NCBI RefSeq assembly: GCF_017356035.1
Contig: NZ_JAFIQX010000007.1
Span: forward strand, 248,001 to 312,000
Source of the DNA: Longitalea luteola
GTDB taxonomy: Bacteria > Bacteroidota > Bacteroidia > Chitinophagales > Chitinophagaceae
Reading direction: 5' to 3'
Length of the DNA stretch: 64,000 nucleotides
The notes under the pieces are model-generated. The model saw nothing but the letters and a program-made list of their open reading frames with translations, was not told where the DNA came from and did not search any database. Position numbers and translations under genes: made by a program. Positions 17,755-26,455 of the stretch are shown here, in pieces (within the stretch, counting starts at the first letter, position 1; every line of letters begins with the position of its first letter).

Positions 17755-18768
17755 TTATCGGTTACCTGCTCCGCCGCTTACGGTGCTGGGTACCGTGCTT
17801 CCTGTATTCATAGAGTAGGAGTAGGGTGGTGTAAATACACTTGAATTAGGTGCCCACGTAGGGATGCTGGTGCCGGAAAATACGTTGCCGCTGTTCCAGT
17901 TTATTCTGCCCTGTGCACTGCTGGAACTGTAATTCGCCCAGGCCCTTGCCTGGTTTTGGAAATAGCAATTCTCTACTTTGATCTGGCTTTCGTTGCCAAC
18001 GCCAATGCAGTAATTGCTGCCCGATGCGGCATAGTAATTATTGTAACAGTGTACCTGGCCGAAACGTACACGCGGCATTCTTTCCACGCAGCCGGCATCG
18101 TACCAGTTGTGGTGCATGGTCACGTGGAGCTTACCGCGGTCGCCGGTGGCATCATCTCCGTTGCCAATGAGATTCACATATTTATGCGAGCTCTGGCTGG
18201 CATACCGGAATCGGCACCACGATACGGTAACATTGTCTGAGGCGCGAACAATATCACATTCTCCATCTGAACAATCGGTAAACGTACACTTATGTACGAA
18301 TACCCGGGTGCTTCCCGAGATCTCGATGCCGTCGCCCGTTCCCGCGCCGGATGGATTGGTGATATTAAGGTTTTGAATAATCACATTACTTACGCCCGAA
18401 AGCCGCAAACAACCGATAATGCCTGAGCTGGAATTGGCGCCGATAATGGTTTTATTCGACTTTACATTGACCTGGCTCGATCCAAGGTTCAAATTACCGG
18501 AGACTGTAATGAGTTGACTGGTGCTTGACTCAGCGGCCGTTCTGAAAGCGGCTGCTGTAGTAACGGTAATGGGCGTTGTACCACCGGTAGTGCCGGCGGC
18601 GAAACCATTCGCAGTGGCCACGGTAAATTCTGATGATGGAGCCCGTTCACCGGCCGAACCTTCATCAGGATTGCTTACTGTATCAGTTTTGTTACAGCCT
18701 GCAATTATCAAGCAGGAAAGGGCGGCGCCGGCAATAAGGGCGCCGATTGGCAGCATTGTTTTTTTCAT
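17755..18768 (-). CDS. Pectate lyase, PL1 family, lipoprotein
   Basis: This 337-residue protein has a lipoprotein signal: the lipobox IIAGC places the acylated Cys at residue 25. The mature part is a parallel beta-helix of the PL1 type. Recognisable pieces are the first coil SNKTIIGANSSSGIIG, VSNVIIQNLNITN, then GDGIEISGSTRVFVHKC, DGECDIVRASDNVTVSWC (a calcium-binding acidic stretch) and MHHNWYDAGCVERMPRVRFG. In the last piece Arg-Met-Pro-Arg matches the RxPxxR catalytic motif of pectate lyases. It would cut polygalacturonan by beta-elimination. It faces the PL11 gene tail to tail, and with GH43 completes a pectin-degrading enzyme set. A lipid anchor suggests outer-membrane or periplasmic location. 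Confidence 0.92.
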   Translation of the reverse strand: MKKTMLPIGALIAGAALSCLIIAGCNKTDTVSNPDEGSAGERAPSSEFTVATANGFAAGTTGGTTPITVTTAAAFRTAAESSTSQLITVSGNLNLGSSQVNVKSNKTIIGANSSSGIIGCLRLSGVSNVIIQNLNITNPSGAGTGDGIEISGSTRVFVHKCTFTDCSDGECDIVRASDNVTVSWCRFRYASQSSHKYVNLIGNGDDATGDRGKLHVTMHHNWYDAGCVERMPRVRFGQVHCYNNYYAASGSNYCIGVGNESQIKVENCYFQNQARAWANYSSSSAQGRINWNSGNVFSGTSIPTWAPNSSVFTPPYSYSMNTGSTVPSTVSGGAGNR

Positions 18769-19074
18769 GATGGCAATGGTGTTTTAAAGATGAATGTAAC
18801 TGGTTATAATAGAGCGCTCTAAGCAATAAGGATCCTTCTGCCCGGTTAGGGGCAGCGATATTCATAAAATAAAAATGAATCGGTTTTTTAAACTTGTTCT
18901 GGGGAATGTGAGCAGCTATAGGTGAAAGTTCATCAGGCTTTTTGCGTGTACCCGGCTACGTGTTAATTGTTTTCTGCTGCCTTTCTGTATCTTAAAGTTA
19001 ACGGCGTTTTTTTCGTTTACGTGATGGTGGTAGTGATTTTATTTACGCAATCGTTCCCGGCTCCGGTGTAACGC
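18769..19074. other. Gene-free interval upstream of the PL1 gene
   Basis: These 306 bases hold no gene I can support. They must contain the promoter of the PL1 gene (transcribed to the left) and the 3' end of the GlxA-type gene. A small palindrome AGAGCGCTCT is seen at about 18811-18820. I found no convincing terminator or Bacteroidota -7 element. Confidence 0.5.
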
Positions 19075-20058
19075 CTACACCAGCTTTCCCTCTTTACTGA
19101 ATTTGGCCTTGTAATCCAACGGCGATAGCCCCGTTATTCGCTTAAACACTTCTCTGAATGCTTTGTCGTCTGAATACCCCACTTCGCTCATGACCTCAAA
19201 TACCGTTTTGCGGCCGTTTTCCAGTTCGCGTTTGGCGACTTCTACTTTAACGCGCTGCAAATATTCCACCGGTGTATTACCGGTAGCTTTAATAAAGCGC
19301 CGGTCAAAATTCCTTCGGCTCACGGCCAGTCTGCTGGCCAGCGCCTCAAAAGAGATCCGCTCGGTCATATTCTCCTCAATAAAGGTCTGTGCCTGCGTCA
19401 CTACATCGTCGCCATGATTTTTTTGGATCTGAAAAATTAGGAACGGCGATTGGGAAGTTCTTTCTATATCTATCTGAAAGATCTTTGAGCAAAAGATAGC
19501 GGTTTGCCGGTTGAAATATTTCTCTACGAGGAAAAGTACCAGGTTCAAAAAAGAGAAGGCGCCACCGTTGGAATAGATACCCGGCTCTTCTGCAATGAGT
19601 TTGTCAATGTGCAGATCAATATTGGGGAACAACCTTCTGAAATCGGATGCAACATTCCAGTGTGTTGAGCAGGTCTTGCCATCGAGCAGGCCGGTAGCGG
19701 CCAGTAGAAATGCACCGGAACAGATACTAGCTATTTCGGCACCGTTCTTATACTGATCCCTGATCCAGTTGATCATTGCTTTATTATCGGCCAGCAGATT
19801 GTCGAAGTTTTCATTGGCTATCGATGGAATGATCACCAGGTCGGCTTTTTTGATTTGCTGCAACGGCGCCGGATGTATTGAAAACAATCCATGCTCCAGT
19901 TGTAATTCGGGTTCAAAACCGGCTACCTGAACATTCATCATCGATTTGTTGCCTAACCGCTGCCAATAGGCGTTTGCCCGGGTAAGGATCTCGTAACAAC
20001 CCGCTACGCTGCTTAAATTCACATACGTACTCGGCACAAGAATGATGACCTGTTTCAT
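19075..20058 (-). CDS. GlxA-type transcriptional regulator (DJ-1/PfpI domain plus AraC HTH)
   Basis: This 327-residue protein has two domains. The N-terminal part (residues about 3-190) is a DJ-1/PfpI-type glutamine amidotransferase-like domain with the nucleophile-elbow Cys in ASICSGAFLLAATGLLDGK. In these regulators this domain is thought to bind a ligand rather than catalyse. The C-terminal part (about 215-320) is an AraC double helix-turn-helix with FEALASRLAVSRRNFDRRF and VMSEVGYSDDKAFREVFKRITGLSPLDY. It lies between PL1 and GH43 on the same strand as both, so control of the pectin locus is plausible, although the 236-bp gap to GH43 argues for its own promoter. The effector cannot be read from sequence. 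Confidence 0.92.
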   Translation of the reverse strand: MKQVIILVPSTYVNLSSVAGCYEILTRANAYWQRLGNKSMMNVQVAGFEPELQLEHGLFSIHPAPLQQIKKADLVIIPSIANENFDNLLADNKAMINWIRDQYKNGAEIASICSGAFLLAATGLLDGKTCSTHWNVASDFRRLFPNIDLHIDKLIAEEPGIYSNGGAFSFLNLVLFLVEKYFNRQTAIFCSKIFQIDIERTSQSPFLIFQIQKNHGDDVVTQAQTFIEENMTERISFEALASRLAVSRRNFDRRFIKATGNTPVEYLQRVKVEVAKRELENGRKTVFEVMSEVGYSDDKAFREVFKRITGLSPLDYKAKFSKEGKLV

Positions 20059-20220
20059 GGTATAAGTTTGTTGTAAAGGTACTGGATTACTTTGTCCAAT
20101 TCAACCCGGCAACTTGTCTATTTTACACCTCTTCAAAGTTCTAAGTTTTGATTTTCTCAATCGAGGGCTATACAGGCAAAGGCATTCATAAAAAAGAGGT
20201 GACTAAAAGCCACCCCTCTA

Positions 20221-20294
20221 TTACTTATAACTATGAACTGTAAACCTTGAACTTTTAAACTATAAACTTTGAACTATAAACTTTGAACTGTAAA
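20221..20294. repeat. Degenerate AACTATAAACTTTGAACT repeat tract
   Basis: Words of the form GAACTATAAACTTT and GAACTGTAAAC repeat about five times directly after the GH43 stop codon (minus strand). They are the reverse complement of the AGTTTATAGTT and AGTTCAAAGTT words near 60-118, 3898-3930 and 4970-5008. To their left, AGAGGTGACTAAAAGCCACCCCTCT (20195-20219, written in two arms) forms an imperfect hairpin that might be a terminator. Confidence 0.6.
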
Positions 20295-21377
20295 CTATTT
20301 TTGCGAATGAACAGTTTGTATGCTTCCATCCGCATTATAAGTAAGCGGCGCCACTTTTACATTGCGTAAATGCGTTTTGCCCGAAAGCTGCACGTCGTGA
20401 TAGAACAAATACCATTTGCCATCTTTCTCAATGATGCTGTGGTGATTCGTCCAGCCTTCTACCGGTGCGAGTAACACGCCGCGGTAAGTGAATGGGCCGT
20501 ATGGACTATCGCCGGTTGCATAACAAATGTTATGGGTATCACCGGTGGAATAGGAGAAATAATATTTCCCATTGTATTTGTGCATCCAGGCTGCTTCAAA
20601 AAAGCGTTTGTCGTTGTTCTTTTCTTTAAACAGGTTGCCGGCGCTGTCGAGGATCTTTATTTCTTTCACGGGTTCGGCAAAACTTTTCATATCTGCACCC
20701 AGTTTGGCTACTCTTGGTAATATGGCCAGTTCATCGCCTTGTTTTAATTTGGCGGCGCTGTCGTATTTGTTCTTATTCCAGCGTTGTAATTGTCCACCCC
20801 AGATCCCGCCAAAATACATATAGAACGAACCATCGTCGTCTTTAAACACACAGGGGTCTATGCTGTAGCTGCCTTTGATCGGCTCTTTTTCAGGCGTAAA
20901 AGGTCCTTCGGGCGTTTTGGCAGTAGCTACCCCGATCTTAAACACATCTTTTTTATCTTTCAATGGAAAATAGAGGTAGTAAGTGCCGTTGGCAAAAGCG
21001 GCATCGGGCGCCCATAACTGGCGGCCGGCCCAGGGAATGTCCTTCACATGCAGGGCAACTCCATGATCGGTCACTTTTCCACCCACTGAATCCATGGAAA
21101 GGATATGGTAATCCATCATGTTAAAATGGTCGCCATTGTCGTTTTCCGGCGTGCCGGTGGCGGTATCGTGCGAGGGATAAATGTAAATGCGCCCGTTAAA
21201 AACATGCGCCGAAGGGTCGGCCGTATAAATATGCGTTACCAGCGGCTGCGATACATATTTACTGTTTCCGGCTGCAGTGTTGGTTGAATCGGTTGTTGGC
21301 GCCTGTGTGTTTTCTGCATCATTACAACTGCAGAAGACTGCCAGTGCGGATGCGAATAAAAAGACGGTTCTTGTCAT
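20295..21377 (-). CDS. Glycoside hydrolase family 43 protein, lipoprotein
   Basis: This 360-residue protein has a signal sequence ending in a Cys-rich lipobox-like site (AVFCSCNDAEN, Cys18 the likely lipidated residue). The rest is a five-bladed beta-propeller of GH43. The expected catalytic acids are visible: the Asp in HIYTADPSAHVFNGRIY as general base, the Asp in SIDPCVFKDDDGSFYMYFGG that tunes pKa, and the Glu in FFEAAWMHKYNGKYYFSYS as general acid. GH43 enzymes are mostly arabinofuranosidases, arabinanases and xylosidases. Beside two pectin lyases, activity on arabinan side chains is the most likely, but the subfamily cannot be settled by eye. The 35-bp tandem array begins about 100 bp upstream of its start. 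Confidence 0.9.
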   Translation of the reverse strand: MTRTVFLFASALAVFCSCNDAENTQAPTTDSTNTAAGNSKYVSQPLVTHIYTADPSAHVFNGRIYIYPSHDTATGTPENDNGDHFNMMDYHILSMDSVGGKVTDHGVALHVKDIPWAGRQLWAPDAAFANGTYYLYFPLKDKKDVFKIGVATAKTPEGPFTPEKEPIKGSYSIDPCVFKDDDGSFYMYFGGIWGGQLQRWNKNKYDSAAKLKQGDELAILPRVAKLGADMKSFAEPVKEIKILDSAGNLFKEKNNDKRFFEAAWMHKYNGKYYFSYSTGDTHNICYATGDSPYGPFTYRGVLLAPVEGWTNHHSIIEKDGKWYLFYHDVQLSGKTHLRNVKVAPLTYNADGSIQTVHSQK

Positions 21378-21480
21378 ATGTTTTTAATGTTTGTACTGTT
21401 TATATGGTTTTACATATTACCCGGTCCATAAAACGAAAATACAGGGCTGACATCAACTGCATGAATAAATATTTCATAGT

Positions 21481-22075
21481 AAAATCCAAACCTCAAATCG
21501 CAAGATCCAAATAATAAAATCCAAATCACAAATCGCAAGATCCAAATAATAAAACCCAAATCACAAATCGCAAGATCCAAATAATAAAACCCAAACCACA
21601 AATCGCAAGATCCAAATAATAAAATCCAAATCACAAATCGAAAGATCCAAATAATAAAATCCAAATCACAAATCGCAAGATCCAAATAATAAAATCCAAA
21701 TCACAAATTGCAAGTTCCAAATAATAAAACCCAAATCACAAATCGCAAGATCCAAATAATAAAATCCAAATCACAAATTGCAAGTTCCAAATAATAAAAC
21801 CTAAATCACAAATCGCAAGATCCAAATAATAAAACCCAAATCACAAATTGCAAGTTCCAAATAATAAAACCCAAATCACAAATTGCAAGTTCCAAATAAT
21901 AAACCCCAAACCTCAAATCGCAAGATCCAAATAATAAAACCCAAATCACAAATCGCAAGTTCCAAATAATAAAACCCAAACCTCAAATCGCAAGATCCCA
22001 ATGATAAAATCCAAATCACAAATTGCAAGATCCAAATAATAAAACCCAGGTTACAAGTTACAAGAACCAAATAAG
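21481..22075. repeat. 35-bp tandem repeat array, 16 full units plus one decayed unit
   Basis: Units start at 21481 and then exactly every 35 bases up to 22006. The 17th (22041-22075) keeps length and frame of the words but has many changes. The unit reads AAAACCCAAATCACAAATCG then CAAGATCCAAATAAT. Variation is confined to a few positions: TCC/CCC near base 5, TCA/CCT/CCA at 11-13, ATCG/ATTG and GATCC/GTTCC. The ATTG and GTTCC variants occur together in units 7, 9, 11 and 12, alternating with the standard form in units 7-11. This suggests growth by duplicating blocks of two units. There are no spacers. It lies between the divergent GH43 and GH5 genes. Confidence 0.95.
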
Positions 22076-22372
22076 GAAACGCAGATCGGGTATGACCACT
22101 ATCATTTTATGGCGTTGCAAAAAAAATTACCGGTTCAATGGTAACGGAAGAACACAACCGGAGGGTATGGCAATTGACCAGGGCACGCTTATGTTGGGGG
22201 CAGCAGGTACAGGAATATAAACTGGCGAAAATGGCTTGGAAAAAGGCCAACGTATTGCTTTTATAATGAAAAAAATAGCAGCAGGTTTCATACAGCAGTT
22301 AACTTGATAAGTTTTCAATCGTAGTAATCATAAATGGTTTCAGAGAACGAATGTAGCGCTTTTTTGCAGAAA

Positions 22373-22386
22373 TGTAACCGATTACA
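22373..22386. promoter_or_regulatory. LacI/cre-like palindromic operator candidate 1
   Basis: TGTAACCGATTACA is an almost perfect 14-bp palindrome with the central CG and TGTAA/TTACA arms typical of operators bound by LacI-family regulators. It lies about 700 bp upstream of the GH5 gene. No LacI-family gene is present in the window, so the binding protein is unknown. Confidence 0.5.
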
Positions 22387-22769
22387 ATCTACAATTCGTT
22401 TATTTCAAAAACAGCAACAGGGAAGGTGCTTTAAAAGTTGTTCATGAACAGTCCTTAAAAAGTTAGATTCGATCAACCGCGTCTTTTGAGCTGGCATGCA
22501 CTGCGAGCGCACAGGCATTACATTTCGGTGTTTAATAAATTAACTTCCGGCGATTGTTATTAAGACTTCCAGAAAGAAACTAACTCCATATTTATCAGAT
22601 GTTTGCATAGGAACAATTTGGGTTTTGGCGGATGCCATGCAGAACTGCCGGTTGCCGGTTAAGAATGAAGATGAGATGATACTATTTTCACCAAAATTTA
22701 TAATAGATTAATCAAAAAGCGGTGTTGGAACTGAAGCAGCAGCTAGTTAACTGTCGCCTGGAATTAAAA

Positions 22770-22783
22770 TGTAACCGATTGCA
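22770..22783. promoter_or_regulatory. LacI/cre-like palindromic operator candidate 2
   Basis: TGTAACCGATTGCA repeats the first 11 bases of the site at 22373 exactly and differs by one base in the right arm. It lies about 300 bp upstream of the GH5 start. A right half-site, CGATTGCA, also occurs at 23079-23086, overlapping the first base of the GH5 start codon. Confidence 0.5.
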
Positions 22784-23085
22784 ATGAATGATTTCTATTT
22801 GTCAATAGCCAACAGGCAGGGTGAACCCGGTTATTGGTGGATCAACAAGAACGCTGGGTAATCAGTATTTGGAATAAATAACCTGGAGGTACATGCCATA
22901 ATTCAAACGCCAGGATTACAGGGATCCGCCGTTAGTATATGTTTCATTATCCCATTTGCACATTAGCAAATCAGCACATTTGATTTCCCCCCCTTCTTAT
23001 AAGATTTTCTCCCCCCTGCACGGTTTCCTTCGGGGTTAATTTTAAGCATCAATCAATTAAACCTTCATCTAAAAAAACGATTGCA

Positions 23086-24555
23086 ATGAAAAAACTTGTG
23101 ACCTCATTCGGCCTCGTGCTGGCCATGGCCTGCACAAAAATGCAAACTTCCACGTTGAACGAAACGCAGGAAGCGCCGCAAAACGACCGGCACCTGGTGA
23201 CCGTTAATGCTACCAACAATTTCAAAGGGGTGAACTGGGCCGACCCTGCTGATAATTTCAAGGACGGACTGGTAGTTGTCAGTGGATTGGTTTCAACCGA
23301 TAACTATGCTGCCGTACAATCAAAATCTGCCAACATTTTAACGGCTTTTCAGCAACTGGGCGCCAATACCGTGCGGTTGCCGGTAAATCCGCCTACTGTT
23401 TCCCAATCATGGTGGAACGCCTATACCGGCGCAATTGACCTCGCTGTGAGCCGGGGGATGAATGTTATACTGGCTTATTGGGAAGGCAGCAGTTCCCGCG
23501 ATGGCGTGATTGACAATACCACACAGTTCTGGAATATGTGGCAAACGATCGTAAATAAGTATGGCGCCAACAGCCGCGTTTATTTTGAACCATTTAACGA
23601 ACCGCATGGGTACAGTGCAACAGACCTTAACAACCTGTATGCAACCTGGTTAAATAACTATCCGTCGGTTCCGCGTGGCCGCATTGTACTTGACGGCCAG
23701 GGATACGCGCAAAATGTAAATGTGGTAGGGGCCGACAGCCGTTTGAGCAGCTGCCTGTTGTCGTACCATAACTATACGTGGTTCGATAATAACAAAACTA
23801 CCACCGGCGACTGGGTGGCTGCGATCCAATCCATTGCCTACCCTGACCGAACCATTGTAACCGAATTTGGTATTCCCATGACCAACGGAAAGAACTATCT
23901 CGGGGCTGCAGGCAGCGATCGCGAGATCGCTTATTTCCAGGGAATGACGCAGGGGATCCTCGCGCGCTCCATGGGCTGTATATACTGGCCGGGCCTGCGC
24001 AATGGCGATACATACAGTTTACTTACCTTAAATGGCACCACCTTAACCACTAATAATGCATCGGGATTATCCCGTTTGCAATATGCCTGGGGCAATACAT
24101 CAATTGCTTTTCCCAATGGCAGTTTTAACATTTCGGCCTGGTACCGCATCGTATGCCGGCAAAGCAACAAGGCGCTGGACGTAAACGCATCTTCCACCGC
24201 CAATGGCGGCACTATTGTGCAATGGGATTACTGGGGCGGAAACAACCAGCAATGGAAGATCACCTCTTTGGGAAATGGCTATTTCAGTATCATTAACCGA
24301 AACAGCAATAAAGCCCTGGACGTAAATGGCGCTTCTACCACTGCCGGTACCGGCATCATCCAATGGGATTATACCGGCGGCAACAATCAGCAATGGCGTA
24401 TTGTACATATGGGATTTGGCTATTATGAGATCATCAACCGGAATAGTAACCAGTCACTCGATATAAATGGCGCCTCTACCGCCAATGGTGCATCGGCTAT
24501 TCAATGGCATTACAATGGCGGCCGCAACCAGCAATGGCAGATCGTACAATTATAA
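23086..24555 (+). CDS. GH5-family glycanase with C-terminal ricin-type beta-trefoil, lipoprotein
   Basis: This 489-residue protein has a lipoprotein signal with Cys16 (VLAMACTKMQ). Residues about 45-340 form a GH5-type (beta/alpha)8 barrel, with acid/base E172 in YFEPFNEPHG and nucleophile E260 in TIVTEFGIP. The Arg in ANTVRLPVNPP and the YHNY segment match clan GH-A positions. Residues about 350-489 are a ricin-B-like lectin domain with three similar repeats, each with SNKALDVN-type and NNQQWKI-type (QxW) motifs, so all three sugar-binding lobes appear intact. GH5 covers endoglucanases, mannanases and others, and the substrate cannot be fixed here. The gene stands alone behind a 1-kb non-coding region with two operator-like palindromes. 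Confidence 0.9.
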   Translation: MKKLVTSFGLVLAMACTKMQTSTLNETQEAPQNDRHLVTVNATNNFKGVNWADPADNFKDGLVVVSGLVSTDNYAAVQSKSANILTAFQQLGANTVRLPVNPPTVSQSWWNAYTGAIDLAVSRGMNVILAYWEGSSSRDGVIDNTTQFWNMWQTIVNKYGANSRVYFEPFNEPHGYSATDLNNLYATWLNNYPSVPRGRIVLDGQGYAQNVNVVGADSRLSSCLLSYHNYTWFDNNKTTTGDWVAAIQSIAYPDRTIVTEFGIPMTNGKNYLGAAGSDREIAYFQGMTQGILARSMGCIYWPGLRNGDTYSLLTLNGTTLTTNNASGLSRLQYAWGNTSIAFPNGSFNISAWYRIVCRQSNKALDVNASSTANGGTIVQWDYWGGNNQQWKITSLGNGYFSIINRNSNKALDVNGASTTAGTGIIQWDYTGGNNQQWRIVHMGFGYYEIINRNSNQSLDINGASTANGASAIQWHYNGGRNQQWQIVQL

Positions 24556-24665
24556 TTAATGCGTGCCCGATGGCCGAAGGATTGAAATGCGACAGCCGGA
24601 AAAAATAGTTATAGAACAATAAACCAATATGACGAAGAGTACGTTTCTAAGGAAAGTTTAAGCCA

Positions 24666-25352
24666 ATGACCCTGGAACAGATAGTTAGCGACATTAACCG
24701 GGAATTGCGGGCTCAGTTGGAAAAATATCATTGTGTGCGCGGGCAGCTTCGTTATCAGGCGCCCTCAATGGTATCGTTGAATGGCACAAGAGGCGATGGT
24801 AAACCTGTTTTGATCTGGCAAAACGCCCCCAGGTTGCCATACCTCTTGTCCCTGTATGTAGATCAACTGTCCGGTTGCGGCGGCGTTACCGTTGAGGTAG
24901 ATCTCTCCACTGACCGGTTTGAATACAAACCATTGTCAATAGCTGTTATCAAACAGGAAGCTAAAGAGCAGGAGGAGCAGGAGAGCGCTGATGAAAAGCG
25001 TCGTCAACAGGCATACCGGAGATCGCTTGAACAGCAAACCGAAACATATGGAATGGCACTGGCGTCAGCCGTAGCCGATGCGTTGCTGCATAATTCAATT
25101 GGTTATGGCCACCGCGACTATTGCGGCACGGGACTCGAATACCGGGATGGCGTCTATTATTACGGCGAACTGATGGACGGTTTTATGTGGGAGCCGTTTC
25201 TACAATGGGCATCGAAGCAGGATTTTATTCAGTGGCTGGCCCGGCAATCTGATGCTTCGCTTGCCAGATTGGAAGCGAAGGAACCATTCTATTGGGGCAA
25301 TCAAACGATCACCCGCAATCGGCTTACAGAATTGCTGAATGCTAAACGCTAA
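24666..25352 (+). CDS. Hypothetical protein with Glu/Gln-rich segment
   Basis: I do not recognise this 228-residue protein. It has no signal peptide or membrane segment, so it is probably cytosolic. The N-terminal part (about 1-98) looks like a small alpha/beta domain. Residues about 98-125 are rich in Glu, Gln, Arg and Ala (KEQEEQESADEKRRQQAYRR) and could form a charged helix or coiled coil. The C-terminal part is aromatic and acidic (YGHRDYCGTGLEYRDGVYYY, LMDGFMWEPFLQW). The start is the ATG at 24666, 110 bp after the GH5 stop. The gene is followed by a convergent metallo-beta-lactamase gene. Nothing in the sequence points to a role in glycan use. Confidence 0.75.
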   Translation: MTLEQIVSDINRELRAQLEKYHCVRGQLRYQAPSMVSLNGTRGDGKPVLIWQNAPRLPYLLSLYVDQLSGCGGVTVEVDLSTDRFEYKPLSIAVIKQEAKEQEEQESADEKRRQQAYRRSLEQQTETYGMALASAVADALLHNSIGYGHRDYCGTGLEYRDGVYYYGELMDGFMWEPFLQWASKQDFIQWLARQSDASLARLEAKEPFYWGNQTITRNRLTELLNAKR

Positions 25353-25439
25353 ACGCAAAACGCGCTGAACACCGTACCATCTGTCAATGAGCTGATTCGA
25401 CAATATGATGATGCGATAGTGCCCAGGTCAACGCTTCCG

Positions 25440-26309
25440 TTATGGCTGATCCTTTATTTTACTATAATCCGCTTCCCGGGCTGCAATGCTTTTATCATAG
25501 GCTTCACGGTCGGCAAATATTTCCGGTTTATAGCCATCGCCTTTTTTTCGCTTTTTATGCAGATCAAACTGGCTGGCGTGGGAAGCTACCCACAGATCAA
25601 ATTGAACTTTTTTCATGGCATCGAAAGTGTACGCAAAATCCTTGCTGATATCGGGGTAACCGGGCATGCCAGTCATTTTGGTGCCGGGCAGGATCGTTGG
25701 TATATTGGCAATTAACACGCGATAACTTTTCTTTTCATCATTCACTGTAACAAGGTAACTGCACGAACCCTGCGTATGGCCGGGATGATGTAACAACTCA
25801 AGTTTCGTTCCGCCCAAACTGATGGTATCATGATCCTTCAATAATTTATCTGCTTTTACGGGCAGAAATAACATTCCTTTGCCGCCCATATAATAATCGG
25901 AATTACCGCCATCTGCCAGCACTTTCGCGTCTTTTTCATCTACCCACATTTTGGCTTTAATTTGTTTCTTAATGTCGGCCATGCCAGCCACATGATCAAA
26001 ATGCGCCTGCGTGGTAAGTAGTATTTTTATATCTGAAAATGAAAACCCTAATTGTTCTATGCTTTTCCTGATCAGGGGTACCGACTCTGCCAGCCCGGTA
26101 TTGATGAGGATATGTCCTTTTGGTGTAGCGATGAGGTAACAGGCCAGGTCATAGGTGCCAACATAATACAGGTTCCCTGCGATGCGGAATGGCTCCGTTG
26201 GTTTGTTCCAGGTGGTATCATTGATAGGTAATGGCCTTAATTTTTGTGCAAGGATCGATGAATGGATGATCATTAATACGAACAGAGATATTACAACTTT
26301 TCTTATCAT
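25440..26309 (-). CDS. Subclass B3 metallo-beta-lactamase-like hydrolase with GOB-type Gln ligand
   Basis: This is an exported zinc hydrolase of about 289 residues. The start at 26309 (MIRKVVISLFVLMIIHSSILAQ in two parts: charged n-region then hydrophobic core) gives a normal signal peptide; a start at 26354 would add 15 residues. The B3 zinc sites are visible. TTQAHFDHVAG carries Gln where most B3 enzymes have the first His, then His, Asp and His. HHPGHTQGSCSY supplies the His of site 1, and ASHASQF the last His. Gln at the first position is the known peculiarity of GOB enzymes from Elizabethkingia. The HTQGSCSY and PIND-PFRIAGNLYYVG segments are also B3-like. Beta-lactam hydrolysis is plausible but unproven. 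It lies just downstream of the GH2 gene on the same strand. Confidence 0.88.
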   Translation of the reverse strand: MIRKVVISLFVLMIIHSSILAQKLRPLPINDTTWNKPTEPFRIAGNLYYVGTYDLACYLIATPKGHILINTGLAESVPLIRKSIEQLGFSFSDIKILLTTQAHFDHVAGMADIKKQIKAKMWVDEKDAKVLADGGNSDYYMGGKGMLFLPVKADKLLKDHDTISLGGTKLELLHHPGHTQGSCSYLVTVNDEKKSYRVLIANIPTILPGTKMTGMPGYPDISKDFAYTFDAMKKVQFDLWVASHASQFDLHKKRKKGDGYKPEIFADREAYDKSIAAREADYSKIKDQP

Positions 26310-26455
26310 TTGATTAGCGTTTAACAGCTTGTAAAGTTGCGACATTTCAAACAAAATTCAGACCATAAACCAAAGCAGGTGTGGCACACTTTGCAGTATA
26401 CCACACCTGCTTCAGGCAGTGAGCCGTCCATCCACCTTTTTTACGTGCCGTCTTC

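Larger units (their letters stand above)
22076..23085. other. Long gene-free interval upstream of the GH5 gene
   Basis: About 1 kb without a supportable gene. It contains two LacI/cre-like palindromes (listed separately), a short-word stretch CATTTGCACATTAGCAAATC at 22953-22972, and pyrimidine-rich runs of C at about 22986-23016. The same GCACATTAGCAAAT word occurs in reverse complement at 34038-34051. Short open frames here show no family features. Confidence 0.6.

Noticed and set aside
21410-22070. Minus-strand proteins of repeated Ile/Trp/Cys-rich sequence inside the tandem array
   Set aside because: A 35-bp unit shifts frame every copy, so these open frames arise automatically from a stop-free repeat. 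There is no signal or family feature.
21481-22075. CRISPR array
   Set aside because: Units of 35 bp are directly adjacent with no unique spacers, and no cas gene is in the window. It is a tandem repeat.
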